42,072 bases of DNA from a virus. Numbering within the stretch: position 1 is the stretch's first letter; the number at the start of each line of letters is the position of its first letter. The DNA is taken from positions 1 to 42,072 of IMG/VR virus record IMGVR_UViG_3300044647_002005. One strand, 5' to 3'. Positions 33,304-40,244 of this stretch are shown here, one piece after another. The notes below the pieces were generated by a model. It was not told the origin of the DNA. It searched no databases and saw only the letters and a list, made by a program, of their open reading frames with translations. A program made the translations under genes and the position numbers.

Positions 33304-34619
33304 TGTCTGAATTTGGAATCTTAAGAGGCACTACAGCGACTGGTGTTGACATGAATGGTCGCAAGAAGAAGGGCACCCGTAAGGCCAAAAATCCACGGGA
33401 TATAAATGATATCGCTGGAGTTCTTGCTGAAGAAAAAGATGCTATTGAGCCAGAAAATGAGAACGAGATAAAGGCACTTGCCTATATTGACGGAATGTCG
33501 GACGATGATTTTATGTCAATGTTTCCAGACGAAAATGAAGATGACGGCATTGAAGAAACAAAATGGATTTTTGATGTAGGGGCTGCTTTTTTGCGAAGAG
33601 CGATTACTGGAAGAAGAAAGAAAAGAAAAAAATCAGAAGTTGAAGAATGCTGCAACAACGAAGAATTTGAAGAATTAGAACTAGAACAAAAAGTACTCCC
33701 ATGCTGGGAGGGGTATGTTCAAGTAGGAATGAAAAAAGGCAAGAATGGCAAGATGGTGCCAAATTGTGTTCCTATGGAAGAAAAGTCATTAACCCAATGG
33801 TTCAAGGAACAGTGGGTTGATATATCACGGCCCAAGAAAGACGGTGGATACGAAGAATGCGGACGAGCCGACGCAGGAAGTGGAAAGTATCCAAAGTGTG
33901 TTCCAAAGTCTCGCGCGGCTCAAATGTCTGCAGAAGATATTGCTTCTGCTGTTCGTAGAAAAAGACGAGCGGAATCAACAGAAACGCGAATGGATAAGAA
34001 GCCAATCAATGTTTCAACTGACAAAAAAAATGACGAATTTGGCGAAATCAATGAAAAGTCTGCAATTCCAACGAATCCAGAATTGTACTCTCGCGTGAAG
34101 GCGGAGGCGAAGAGGAAGTTTGATGTCTATCCTTCTGCGTATGCAAATGCTTGGCTCGTAAGAGAATACAAAAAAAGGGGCGGCGGCTATCGTTCTGGAA
34201 AGTCCGATGATGGCGATTACGAAACAGCAATGTGTGACCTCACTGAAATGCAACTATCAGATTTCTTTGACTGGATTGACGAAAAGGGCGGAAAGCAGCG
34301 CTTGAGAGACCCTAAAGGCGGACTAACTGCTGCTGGTCGCGCGCACTTTAAACGCACAGAAGGCGCAAATCTCAAGCCTGGAGTAAAAGGCGCAGCAGAT
34401 ACGCCAGAGAAAATGCGCCGCAAGGGTTCATTCCTAACGCGCTTCTTCACGAATCCTTCAGGACCGATGAAAGATGACAATGGCAAGCCAACGCGACTAG
34501 CGCTGTCTGCGGCGGCATGGGGCGAACCAGTCCCACAGGATGCATCAGATGCAGCAAAACTCGCAGCAAAAGGTCGTCGCATGCTTGAGCGTTACGAAAA
34601 CTCAAAGAAGAAGGACTGA
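33303..34619 (+). CDS. DUF5872/DUF6321-like phage protein
   Basis: This encodes 438 residues; the ATG at 33303 overlaps the previous stop (TGATG). It has an acidic N-terminus and a basic patch AAFLRRAITGRRKKRKK. A Cys pair segment follows (LPCWEGYVQVGMKKGKNGKM, then NCVP). Next, WFKEQWVDISRPKKDGGYEE with CGRADAGSGKYPKCVP and LYSRVKAEAKRKFDVYPSAY fit DUF5872. The C-terminal part, GGLTAAGRAHFKRTEGANLK through KGSFLTRFF and LSAAAWGEPVP, fits DUF6321. Both families occur in viruses and have no established activity that I know. The stop overlaps the start of a nuclease gene. The DUF assignments are from pattern memory and should be checked by profile search. Confidence 0.7.
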   Translation: MSEFGILRGTTATGVDMNGRKKKGTRKAKNPRDINDIAGVLAEEKDAIEPENENEIKALAYIDGMSDDDFMSMFPDENEDDGIEETKWIFDVGAAFLRRAITGRRKKRKKSEVEECCNNEEFEELELEQKVLPCWEGYVQVGMKKGKNGKMVPNCVPMEEKSLTQWFKEQWVDISRPKKDGGYEECGRADAGSGKYPKCVPKSRAAQMSAEDIASAVRRKRRAESTETRMDKKPINVSTDKKNDEFGEINEKSAIPTNPELYSRVKAEAKRKFDVYPSAYANAWLVREYKKRGGGYRSGKSDDGDYETAMCDLTEMQLSDFFDWIDEKGGKQRLRDPKGGLTAAGRAHFKRTEGANLKPGVKGAADTPEKMRRKGSFLTRFFTNPSGPMKDDNGKPTRLALSAAAWGEPVPQDASDAAKLAAKGRRMLERYENSKKKD

Positions 34620-35020
34620 TGCAACGATTTTGGTATGGGGCTACTGTTCTTGATGTCGTTGATGGTGACACCATTGACCTGATGATTGACCTTGGTTTCA
34701 ATATTCATCACAAAATACGGGTAAGGCTTTACGGTGTGAACACACCAGAATCCCGTACAAAGGATTTGGCCGAAAAAGAGATGGGCTTAAAGGCAAAGGC
34801 GTATACAAGCGACTGGCTAACAAAGCACAAATGGGTATTTGTCAACACAATTCCAGATAAAAACGATAAATATGGACGAATTCTGGCACGAATCTACACT
34901 TCAGACAAAATTGACGACCCAACAACAGCCTGTCTGAATAAGGATATTGTCCAGTCTGGGCTTGCCCGAGAGTACTTTGGGGTTGGCGACAAGACATGGT
35001 CAGAGTTCAAAAACAACTAG
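34619..35020 (+). CDS. staphylococcal-nuclease-like (thermonuclease) protein
   Basis: This encodes 133 residues, the usual length of the SNase fold core. Active-site elements are VVDGDTIDL (D15, D17), VRLYGVNTPE (R36, N41, E44) and KYGRILARIY for the second arginine. The calcium ligand equivalent to Asp40 of the S. aureus enzyme is Asn here. No signal peptide is present, so it acts inside the cell or the virion. It would cleave DNA or RNA phosphodiester bonds. The start overlaps the preceding stop (TGATG), so it is coupled to the DUF5872/DUF6321-like gene. Possible roles are host DNA degradation or genome processing. Confidence 0.88.
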   Translation: MQRFWYGATVLDVVDGDTIDLMIDLGFNIHHKIRVRLYGVNTPESRTKDLAEKEMGLKAKAYTSDWLTKHKWVFVNTIPDKNDKYGRILARIYTSDKIDDPTTACLNKDIVQSGLAREYFGVGDKTWSEFKNN

Positions 35021-35076
35021 TTTCACTATGTTAGAATTGACCTACAAGTTAAAGTCTCAAAACTCAAGGAGCAGAA

Positions 35077-35493
35077 ATGTCCGCAGCAGCACCAACAATT
35101 ATTAACCTCCAGGTTCCTGGAACAATCGCAACCACAAGCGCAGTTGCAATGCGTATGCCATTCGGTGGCCGCCTTGTCGGCGTAACCGCAGCAGTTGGAA
35201 CCGCACCAGTTGGTTCGGCTCTTACGCTTGATGTGAAGACTGGCGCAACTGTAAAGGCTGCAGTTTCAATCGGAGCAGCAGCAGTCAGCGCAGCAGGAAC
35301 ACTCGTTGCAGCACAAGACATGTTCGCTCAGGGCGATGTTGTTGAAGTTGATGTCACCGCAGTAGGTTCTAGCACCGCAGGTGCAAACCTCGTGGTAACA
35401 CTTGTTGTTGACCAGAGCGCAGACCAGACTGGTCAGAACGAGTACGACATCGCAGTACTCCGTGGCAGCCATGATGGTGGCGTACAAGCCTAA
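35077..35493 (+). CDS. probable capsid decoration or other abundant virion protein
   Basis: This encodes 138 residues with AAGGAG 8 nt before the ATG and a private intrinsic terminator, both marks of high expression. The composition is Ala/Val/Gly/Thr-rich with alternating beta-strand patterns (GGRLVGVTAAVGTAPVGSA, ANLVVTLVVD) and few charges, typical of a beta-sandwich virion surface protein. Codon choice resembles the major capsid gene (many GCA/GTT/ACC codons). A TATGTT box at 35027-35032 may be its -10. It could instead be a fibre or tail-associated protein; decoration protein is the best guess. Confidence 0.6.
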   Translation: MSAAAPTIINLQVPGTIATTSAVAMRMPFGGRLVGVTAAVGTAPVGSALTLDVKTGATVKAAVSIGAAAVSAAGTLVAAQDMFAQGDVVEVDVTAVGSSTAGANLVVTLVVDQSADQTGQNEYDIAVLRGSHDGGVQA

Positions 35494-35512
35494 TTAAATC
35501 CTCCTCGGGTTC

Positions 35513-35550
35513 AAAAGCCGCCAGCGATTAATTTCGTTGGCGGCTTTTGC
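35513..35550 (+). terminator. intrinsic terminator after the decoration-like gene
   Basis: A 15-bp stem pairs 35513-35527 with 35534-35548 (core GCCGCCA/TGGCGGC, one G-U pair). The loop is TTAATT and the descending arm ends in TTTT. Confidence 0.9.
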
Positions 35551-35573
35551 ATTTGTGGGATAATGGGTACATG
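35537..35573 (+). promoter_or_regulatory. leaderless promoter embedded in the terminator's 3' arm
   Basis: TTGGCG (35537-35542), a 16-nt spacer and GATAAT (35559-35564) precede the ATG at 35571 by six nucleotides. The -35 box lies within the terminator stem, so termination and initiation are packed into about 60 bp. Confidence 0.6.
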
Positions 35574-35843
35574 AAAAAAGATTTACTTGTTAATGTCTTA
35601 CTTAGAATTCTTGCTACTTTCGCCGCATCTGGTCTTGGCGTTATCGGTGCAGGAACTATCGCTGGCGTTCCAGTACTCAAGGCTGTCTTCATGGCTGGAA
35701 TTGCAGGGGTTGCAGTAGTAATTGAAGGTCTCTCTAGGGCATTTCTTGAAGATGGAAAACTTTCAAACTCTGAAATCAACGATGTTTTCAACAAGGTTGA
35801 CAAGAAGGCTCCAGCGAAAGCAAAGGCGAATGAAGCGGTTTAG
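35571..35843 (+). CDS. holin-like small membrane protein
   Basis: This encodes 90 residues from the ATG at 35571, six nucleotides after a GATAAT box; an upstream alternative start at 35547 would lie within the promoter. A short basic N-terminus (MKKDLL) leads into two hydrophobic segments, about residues 8-33 (LLRILATFAASGLGVIGAGT) and 34-52. A cytoplasmic tail with LEDGKLSNSEINDVFNKVD and a Lys/Ala-rich end follows. Size and layout resemble actinophage holins, which permeabilise the membrane at lysis. No endolysin is seen beside it, so the call is tentative. The end overlaps the following lipoprotein gene. Confidence 0.5.
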   Translation: MKKDLLVNVLLRILATFAASGLGVIGAGTIAGVPVLKAVFMAGIAGVAVVIEGLSRAFLEDGKLSNSEINDVFNKVDKKAPAKAKANEAV

Positions 35844-36048
35844 TCTTGTTCTCATATCCATACTTGCTCTTGCTTCTTGTGGTTATAATGGAAAGTATCG
35901 CTACGAATGCCAAGACCCTGCAAATTGGGGCAACACAGAATGTAATCCACCAGCATGCAAGGTAGATGGCGCGTGCACAGAAACGCTGCTTGGATGGGAC
36001 CCGAACGAAGCAACAGAAACGACAACAGAAGAAACGGTCGCCCCATGA
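35830..36048 (+). CDS. small cysteine-rich lipoprotein
   Basis: This encodes 72 residues from the ATG at 35830, which lies inside the end of the upstream membrane-protein gene. The N-terminus is a classic lipoprotein signal: MKR, hydrophobic SLVLISILAL, then the lipobox LASC-G. The mature part is short with four more Cys (YECQDP, TECNPPACK, ACTETLLG) and a Thr/Glu-rich tail. It should be exported and lipid-anchored. Lying between two membrane-protein genes, it could be an Rz1-like spanin or a superinfection-exclusion lipoprotein. Its stop overlaps the next start (ATGA). Confidence 0.7.
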   Translation: MKRFSLVLISILALASCGYNGKYRYECQDPANWGNTECNPPACKVDGACTETLLGWDPNEATETTTEETVAP

Positions 36049-36326
36049 AAAATCGTTTGACACCTGCAGAACTTGATGCCCGACTGAAGTTCATTATCGG
36101 ATGCATGCTTGGATTTGTTTTGATGATTACCACGATTGGCGTTTTATGGGCTCTCGTATTTGTTACACAACCAATTGGCGCTCAAGCAGAAAATGACAAG
36201 ATGTTCTTTGGTGTGCTATCGTCGGTTGCGACATTCATTACTGGAACACTTGCTGGCTTAATGATTTCAACTGGTCGCAATACAGAAGACAAGAACGGCA
36301 ACGGCATCCCCGATAGCGAAGAGTAA
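36045..36326 (+). CDS. membrane protein with C-terminal EF-hand-like motif
   Basis: This encodes 93 residues, coupled to the lipoprotein gene by an ATGA overlap. Two transmembrane segments (about residues 16-40, GCMLGFVLMITTIGVLWALV, and 54-72) are joined by a short loop. The C-terminus ends in DKNGNGIPDSEE, a good EF-hand/thrombospondin-type-3-like calcium loop. With the preceding holin-like and lipoprotein genes it forms an envelope-directed cassette, possibly for lysis. Which member is the true holin cannot be decided from sequence. Confidence 0.6.
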   Translation: MKNRLTPAELDARLKFIIGCMLGFVLMITTIGVLWALVFVTQPIGAQAENDKMFFGVLSSVATFITGTLAGLMISTGRNTEDKNGNGIPDSEE

Positions 36327-36328
36327 AA

Positions 36329-36682
36329 ATGACACACGACACATGGGGAACATATACTGGCAAAGTTCTTGGCTTCAGTTTTGAAGACCCGACGACAATC
36401 AATCCGCCTTACTATCACCCAGCCGAACAAGAATTTGTATCAGCGATGCAAATTATCGTCCGCAAGTATGGGAAGTTAAAAGACCACGACGACAAAGGAC
36501 TATGGGTTGGCTACGAATCAAGAGCCGAAAATGAGAACTACTCAAAAGGTGTCCGTTGTGAAAATTGTGCCCAATACGAGTCTAAAAATGTATGTAAAAT
36601 AATTGAAAGAGCAATTGAGCCTGGTGGATATTGCCGTTTTGCGGCTATTCCTTCTGAAAAAATCAATAAGAAAAAGAGTTAA
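36329..36682 (+). CDS. four-cysteine protein resembling high-potential iron-sulfur motif
   Basis: This encodes 117 residues. The C-terminal third has VGYESRAENENYSKGV then CENC, followed by CKIIERAIEPGGYCRF. The C-x2-C-x8-C-x11-C spacing and the G-Y-C-x-F ending closely resemble the cluster-binding region of HiPIP-like phage proteins, which hold a [4Fe-4S] cluster; zinc binding is an alternative. The N-terminal part is unremarkable and mixed-charge (YYHPAEQEFVSAMQIIV). It starts 2 nt after the preceding stop. Its role in the phage is unknown. Confidence 0.6.
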   Translation: MTHDTWGTYTGKVLGFSFEDPTTINPPYYHPAEQEFVSAMQIIVRKYGKLKDHDDKGLWVGYESRAENENYSKGVRCENCAQYESKNVCKIIERAIEPGGYCRFAAIPSEKINKKKS

Positions 36683-36688
36683 GGCGCC

Positions 36689-37339
36689 ATGCCTGAACTA
36701 AATGCAAACACACCACCAGTCCACTGTTATGTGCGAGGCAATTTTTTAAGGAATCAACTGGATAGTCACGAACTGAAATTCCCAGTCGTTATTTTTGGTG
36801 TTGCCTCCATAACAGATAGAGCGCCAGTTTTTCACTTCCTTATGGAAGATGGAGGGGTTTGGTGGAGGGCACCAATAAGTGCTTTTTGCATGAATGAAGA
36901 TAGCCCTGCTGTTGACATCCATGATTTAGTTATGTGGAACTGTTTCTCCCCATACATCACTGTCACCACATTTGAACACATGCGTGGTCGGTCAATGACC
37001 TATGTAGACCGCCATAAAAAAGAAATAAACGGCAAGTATTTGTTCACCCTTGACTGGCATCACCCAGACAACAATATTGTTGATTCCAATTACTCAATAA
37101 ACTCTGCCAATCACAAATGTGGTCATGTCATCTTGCGGGAAGATGGCAATTTTGCGATACAGCCAAACAACAGAGTGCATCTCTGGGACCCATCGCACAC
37201 CACAAAGAAGGGCGTCCATCTGATTGACCGCGAAGTTAGTGATTACATCTGGGGCGTTGAAGACGGAAGCAAGTGGCTTACATCAGACGACAATAGTTAC
37301 GAATACGGTGTCACATCTTTTGATAGTGACAAAAAATAA
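36689..37339 (+). CDS. conserved phage protein of unknown function
   Basis: This encodes 216 residues from the ATG at 36689, 6 nt after the previous stop, preceded by a weak AAGG. The protein is beta-rich: VVIFGVASITDRAPVFHFLM, GGVWWRAPISAFCMN and LVMWNCFSPYITVTTFEHM are followed by GKYLFTLDWHHPD and FAIQPNNRVHLWDPS. I recall this pattern from uncultured aquatic phages as an uncharacterised virion or early protein, but cannot name a family. It is the last gene of the rightward block and runs into a convergent gene with no terminator between them. Confidence 0.6.
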   Translation: MPELNANTPPVHCYVRGNFLRNQLDSHELKFPVVIFGVASITDRAPVFHFLMEDGGVWWRAPISAFCMNEDSPAVDIHDLVMWNCFSPYITVTTFEHMRGRSMTYVDRHKKEINGKYLFTLDWHHPDNNIVDSNYSINSANHKCGHVILREDGNFAIQPNNRVHLWDPSHTTKKGVHLIDREVSDYIWGVEDGSKWLTSDDNSYEYGVTSFDSDKK

Positions 37340-37498
37340 CTATTGATACAGCCCTGTTTTGGTGGATTGAAACTCACGCCAATCACGGTGACTCTCTCGC
37401 GAACCGTAACCGTCGTAGTTGTTAACTGACCTCATTACGAAGGCATGGAGTGAGCCAATAATCATCATCGCTGCAGTAAAAAAAATAATAAATTCCAT
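37340..37498 (-). CDS. small single-pass membrane protein
   Basis: This encodes 52 residues from the ATG at 37498-37496. A TTG start at 37525 is possible, but it lies within an upstream terminator, and the CATAAT box 7 nt before the ATG favours the inner start. It has one strongly hydrophobic segment (FIIFFTAAMMIIGSLHAFV) followed by a polar tail rich in Ser, Arg and Tyr. No family is recognised. It ends immediately after the stop of the convergent plus-strand gene. Confidence 0.5.
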   Translation of the reverse strand: MEFIIFFTAAMMIIGSLHAFVMRSVNNYDGYGSRESHRDWREFQSTKTGLYQ

Positions 37499-37511
37499 AG
37501 CGTAAATTATG
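37499..37511 (-). promoter_or_regulatory. leaderless promoter for the small membrane protein
   Basis: On the minus strand CATAAT (37511-37506) is followed by seven nucleotides and the ATG at 37498. There is no Shine-Dalgarno. Confidence 0.45.
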
Positions 37512-37523
37512 CCAGCAATCTCC

Positions 37524-37552
37524 AAAAAAGATACAAGATAATGCGTGTATCT
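37524..37552 (-). terminator. intrinsic terminator of the leftward reductase operon
   Basis: Read on the minus strand, AGATACA (37552-37546), a 10-nt loop and TGTATCT (37535-37529) form a 7-bp stem followed by T residues to 37524. It sits 23 nt after the stop of the gene ending at 37575. Confidence 0.7.
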
Positions 37553-37574
37553 CTAAATTAGATTGCCGCAATCG

Positions 37575-37856
37575 CTATAGGGGATACCAATCTTGAAGAA
37601 GGTCTATTGGTATGCCGTTCTTATAGCACAAGTCCGCATACGCATGGTCTGGACTTATCCCAAGACCAACCGTCTTCTTGTACTCGTCAGTAAACAGGTC
37701 AACCGCATCGCAGTCGTCGCCATAGAAGTAATCATTCATTGCTTCTGTGAATTCGTCGCATTCAGGAAATGCAATCCACTGCGCGCCCTCGTATATTCCC
37801 CCATACCGCGCTTGTCGTATTACGACTGGATATAGGTCAATGAGTTTTTTAGTCAT
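37575..37856 (-). CDS. small conserved phage protein downstream of ribonucleotide reductase
   Basis: This encodes 93 residues; the start lies 4 nt after the reductase stop, so it is in the same leftward operon. The product is acidic with KLIDLYPVVIRQARYGGIYE at the N-terminus and ECDEFTEAMNDYFYGDDCDA in the middle, and it ends DLLQDWYPL. No domain is recognised. Co-transcription with the reductase suggests a nucleotide-metabolism or general early role, by position only. Confidence 0.65.
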   Translation of the reverse strand: MTKKLIDLYPVVIRQARYGGIYEGAQWIAFPECDEFTEAMNDYFYGDDCDAVDLFTDEYKKTVGLGISPDHAYADLCYKNGIPIDLLQDWYPL

Positions 37857-37860
37857 GCGA

Positions 37861-39780
37861 CTACTTTATCGGGCATGCTCCAGTTGCGCAATCGTCCATC
37901 TCAATCAGACCGTCAAATGAGCGCTGAACGAGTGGGATTGATGTGTCAATCTTTGCAATCGCCTTACGGTACTCAGCCTCTGTGATTTCCTCGTATGGAG
38001 GAAGCACGAAGTTGTGGTCGCTATGCAAGAGGAACGACACGGACTTAACGCTCTTGTCGTAGTGTTTGGATAGCCAATCTTGAATCGCTGGAAGTTCTTC
38101 CTTGCGGTAGTAGACAGTGACCGAAACAGCGTTATCTGCCCATTCGGTTTGCATCTTCTTCACCCAGTCAAGTTGCTCAACTGCTGTCATGCTCGCGGCA
38201 AGAACTGAACCCTCTGGCGACTCGCAAGGGAAGTCCACAACATAGCGCGTGTGGTCTTCTCTGCCATCAAGGCCCATGTCCCACTGAACTTTGTACCCAC
38301 GCTTGCGACAGGCCTCTACAAGAGGGTCTGACGAGCCAAAACGGACACGGCGGGTGTAGAAACGAGCGTACGCTGGGTGGATTCCTGGAGTCACTCCTGG
38401 GAGCAACGACAATGTCCCAGATGGCTGAACGGTCGTTAAGCGGACCGATGCTGGGATGTTGTTTGCATCAGAGAAACTCTTATCAAATTCTTTGAGCGCG
38501 ACATATCCAGGGCTGAGCCATTCAAGTTTTTTGGGGTCGCACTGCAAGATTCCTGTTACAGACTGTCCAAGACGAGCATTCTTGCGAACAATTGAAGTTG
38601 TCTTTTCGTATGGATAATCCATGCGGGTAATTTGCTTTTGAACCTTGTAGAGAAGTGTTGAAATTTCAACAAACTGCTCGTATGACTCAATGTTTGGCAA
38701 GAACAATGTTGCCAAGTTGCATGATTCACCGTCGGCAAGTGCTATTTCGGCACATGGGTTAAATCCCTCAATTGAGTTGTCTACATTAACCTCTCCAGCG
38801 CGTCCATAGCGACGAGCAAGGCGACGGTTCAGCAAGCCATAAGGCTCTCCAGTTCCGTCGTAGCCCTTCCAGAGTTCTGGTTGAATTTCTTCGTAGTAGT
38901 CGGCATAGATGCTGTTGTTGGAGTTCGCTCGCCATGCTGGAACATTTCCAGAACCCCAGTTCTTTGCACGAAGGAAAAGAACATCATCTGGGTCGCCCAT
39001 TGCGATTTGCGCAGAACGACGCGAAGAACCAGATACGACGATGCGGCCGATGATGTTGCAAATATCAAGAACATCAATTGAGCGCAGTTTCTTTCCAACG
39101 CGATTATCCATCACTCCGCAAATATCTTTAATTCCGTCAATCAATGCACCAGGGCCAGAAGCCGTACCACCGAATGTATTCAATGGTGCACCGTATTCGC
39201 GAATCAAAATTGTTGAGTAGGAGAAAGATTTCCCAGTATGGAAGTACGACTTCAGTACGGCATGTAGCAGGCGCTTCCAGCCCTGTCGCGAATCTGGAAC
39301 AATGATGTCGGCATCATTTGAACGCTCGTGGGTAATTGTCACTCCAGTTTTGACCTTTGGCAAATCATGGATTTTTGAACGCTCTACCGAGAAACCAACT
39401 CCGCCGCCGAGCATCAGGTACTCAAACAGGAGTTCAAAGTCTTCAATCTTTTCAATGTTCGTGAAGTAGCAGTTGTTTAGGGAAGTTCCGTTGAGTTTCT
39501 TTACAAGCGGAGTTCCAAGTTGCCAGAGCGAGCGACCAGAAAAAGATGCCCGCAAGTTAAAGCAATGGTCAAATAGTTTTTGCGCTTCTTCATCGGTCAA
39601 CTGGGCGCCAATTTCAATTGCTCCATTGATTACGCGCTGCAGGGTTTCGTGCCAGAGTTCTGTGTCGCCGTTCTCCTTTTTGCGACTATAGGTACGCAGG
39701 AAAACAATCTCACCAAGGCCATTAAAGCCCCATGGGGCTGATTTTAGGGAATACGAATCTACAAATGACTGGTCAAGCAT
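37861..39780 (-). CDS. nrdJ: adenosylcobalamin-dependent ribonucleoside-triphosphate reductase (class II, monomeric)
   Basis: This 639-residue cytoplasmic enzyme reduces ribonucleoside triphosphates to deoxy forms using a B12-generated thiyl radical, supplying dNTPs for phage replication. Key motifs are LNNCYFTNI (first active-site Cys, about residue 104) and NPCAEIALADGESCNL (radical Cys about 341, Glu about 343, partner Cys about 352, with the 11-residue spacing of the Lactobacillus leichmannii enzyme). Others are TVQPSGTLSLLPGVTPG and the C-terminal redox pair CATGACPIK. It is somewhat shorter than the ~740-residue bacterial enzyme. An AAGGG lies about 9 nt before the ATG. The host must supply or import cobalamin for it to work. 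Confidence 0.95.
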   Translation of the reverse strand: MLDQSFVDSYSLKSAPWGFNGLGEIVFLRTYSRKKENGDTELWHETLQRVINGAIEIGAQLTDEEAQKLFDHCFNLRASFSGRSLWQLGTPLVKKLNGTSLNNCYFTNIEKIEDFELLFEYLMLGGGVGFSVERSKIHDLPKVKTGVTITHERSNDADIIVPDSRQGWKRLLHAVLKSYFHTGKSFSYSTILIREYGAPLNTFGGTASGPGALIDGIKDICGVMDNRVGKKLRSIDVLDICNIIGRIVVSGSSRRSAQIAMGDPDDVLFLRAKNWGSGNVPAWRANSNNSIYADYYEEIQPELWKGYDGTGEPYGLLNRRLARRYGRAGEVNVDNSIEGFNPCAEIALADGESCNLATLFLPNIESYEQFVEISTLLYKVQKQITRMDYPYEKTTSIVRKNARLGQSVTGILQCDPKKLEWLSPGYVALKEFDKSFSDANNIPASVRLTTVQPSGTLSLLPGVTPGIHPAYARFYTRRVRFGSSDPLVEACRKRGYKVQWDMGLDGREDHTRYVVDFPCESPEGSVLAASMTAVEQLDWVKKMQTEWADNAVSVTVYYRKEELPAIQDWLSKHYDKSVKSVSFLLHSDHNFVLPPYEEITEAEYRKAIAKIDTSIPLVQRSFDGLIEMDDCATGACPIK

Positions 39781-39844
39781 GATAGGCCCTTATCTAGTTG
39801 TGAGTGGGTAATGAGTTTACACTACCCGCAAATACTGAAAGAGT

Positions 39845-40156
39845 CTAAAGTAATCCTAATTTTTCCGCTTCGGCAATCGGAATTTGTTTTCCCTTTGGGT
39901 GGACAAGAATTTTTGTCTTTGTGAAAGGTGTCAACATTATTTCTTCCCAGATATCTTCTTCAACCAATACCGTTTGACTTTGTTTCAACGATTCAATTTG
40001 ATTAAAGCCAGCAATGTGTTCTGGTTTTTTAGATTCACCAACACAATCCCCAGTTGGGTGTCCACACACAGGACATGGTTGCCTGTCTGCTCTTGAGAGT
40101 GGTATGTTTCCACCAACAAATGTCTGTGCGTAACTATCTTGTCGGTAAAAGGTCAT
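39845..40156 (-). CDS. small zinc-ribbon-like protein
   Basis: This encodes 103 residues. CPVCGHPTGDC near residue 28 is a half zinc-ribbon/knuckle; a full four-ligand site would need His or a partner chain. The rest contains EEDIWEEIMLTPFTKTKILV and a Lys/Pro-rich end. The start codon lies six nucleotides after TATACT on the minus strand, with no Shine-Dalgarno, a textbook leaderless layout. It is probably transcribed together with the reductase operon 65 nt downstream. Function is unknown. Confidence 0.65.
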   Translation of the reverse strand: MTFYRQDSYAQTFVGGNIPLSRADRQPCPVCGHPTGDCVGESKKPEHIAGFNQIESLKQSQTVLVEEDIWEEIMLTPFTKTKILVHPKGKQIPIAEAEKLGLL

Positions 40157-40168
40157 ACCAACAGTATA
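40157..40168 (-). promoter_or_regulatory. leaderless promoter (-10 TATACT, 6 nt before ATG)
   Basis: On the minus strand TATACT (40168-40163) precedes the ATG at 40156 by six nucleotides. Sequence and spacing match the promoter at 32704. Confidence 0.65.
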
Positions 40169-40169
40169 C

Positions 40170-40244
40170 GCCCTCGTATCGGCTCACTCTTATAAGGTGT
40201 GGAAACCGTAGGGGTACACGGTGGTTCAATTCCACCCGAGGGCA
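40170..40244 (+). tRNA. tRNA-like element, non-canonical or degenerate
   Basis: GCCCTCG (40170-40176) pairs perfectly with CGAGGGC (40237-40243) as a 7-bp acceptor stem, followed by A as discriminator; CCA is not encoded. GGTGG (40220-40224), loop TTCAATT and CCACC (40232-40236) form a perfect consensus T-arm. The total of 75 nt is tRNA-sized. No normal D-arm or anticodon arm is found in between. The best candidate is TCACT, loop CTTATAA, GGTGT (40184-40200): four pairs, anticodon UAU if real, leaving no room for a D-arm. It could be a decayed tRNA, a D-armless tRNA, a tRNA mimic or an attachment-site remnant. Confidence 0.5.

Noticed and set aside
40170-40244. Ordinary functional tRNA or tmRNA
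   Set aside because: No standard D-arm or anticodon arm can be drawn, and the distance is far too short for tmRNA; it is reported only as tRNA-like.
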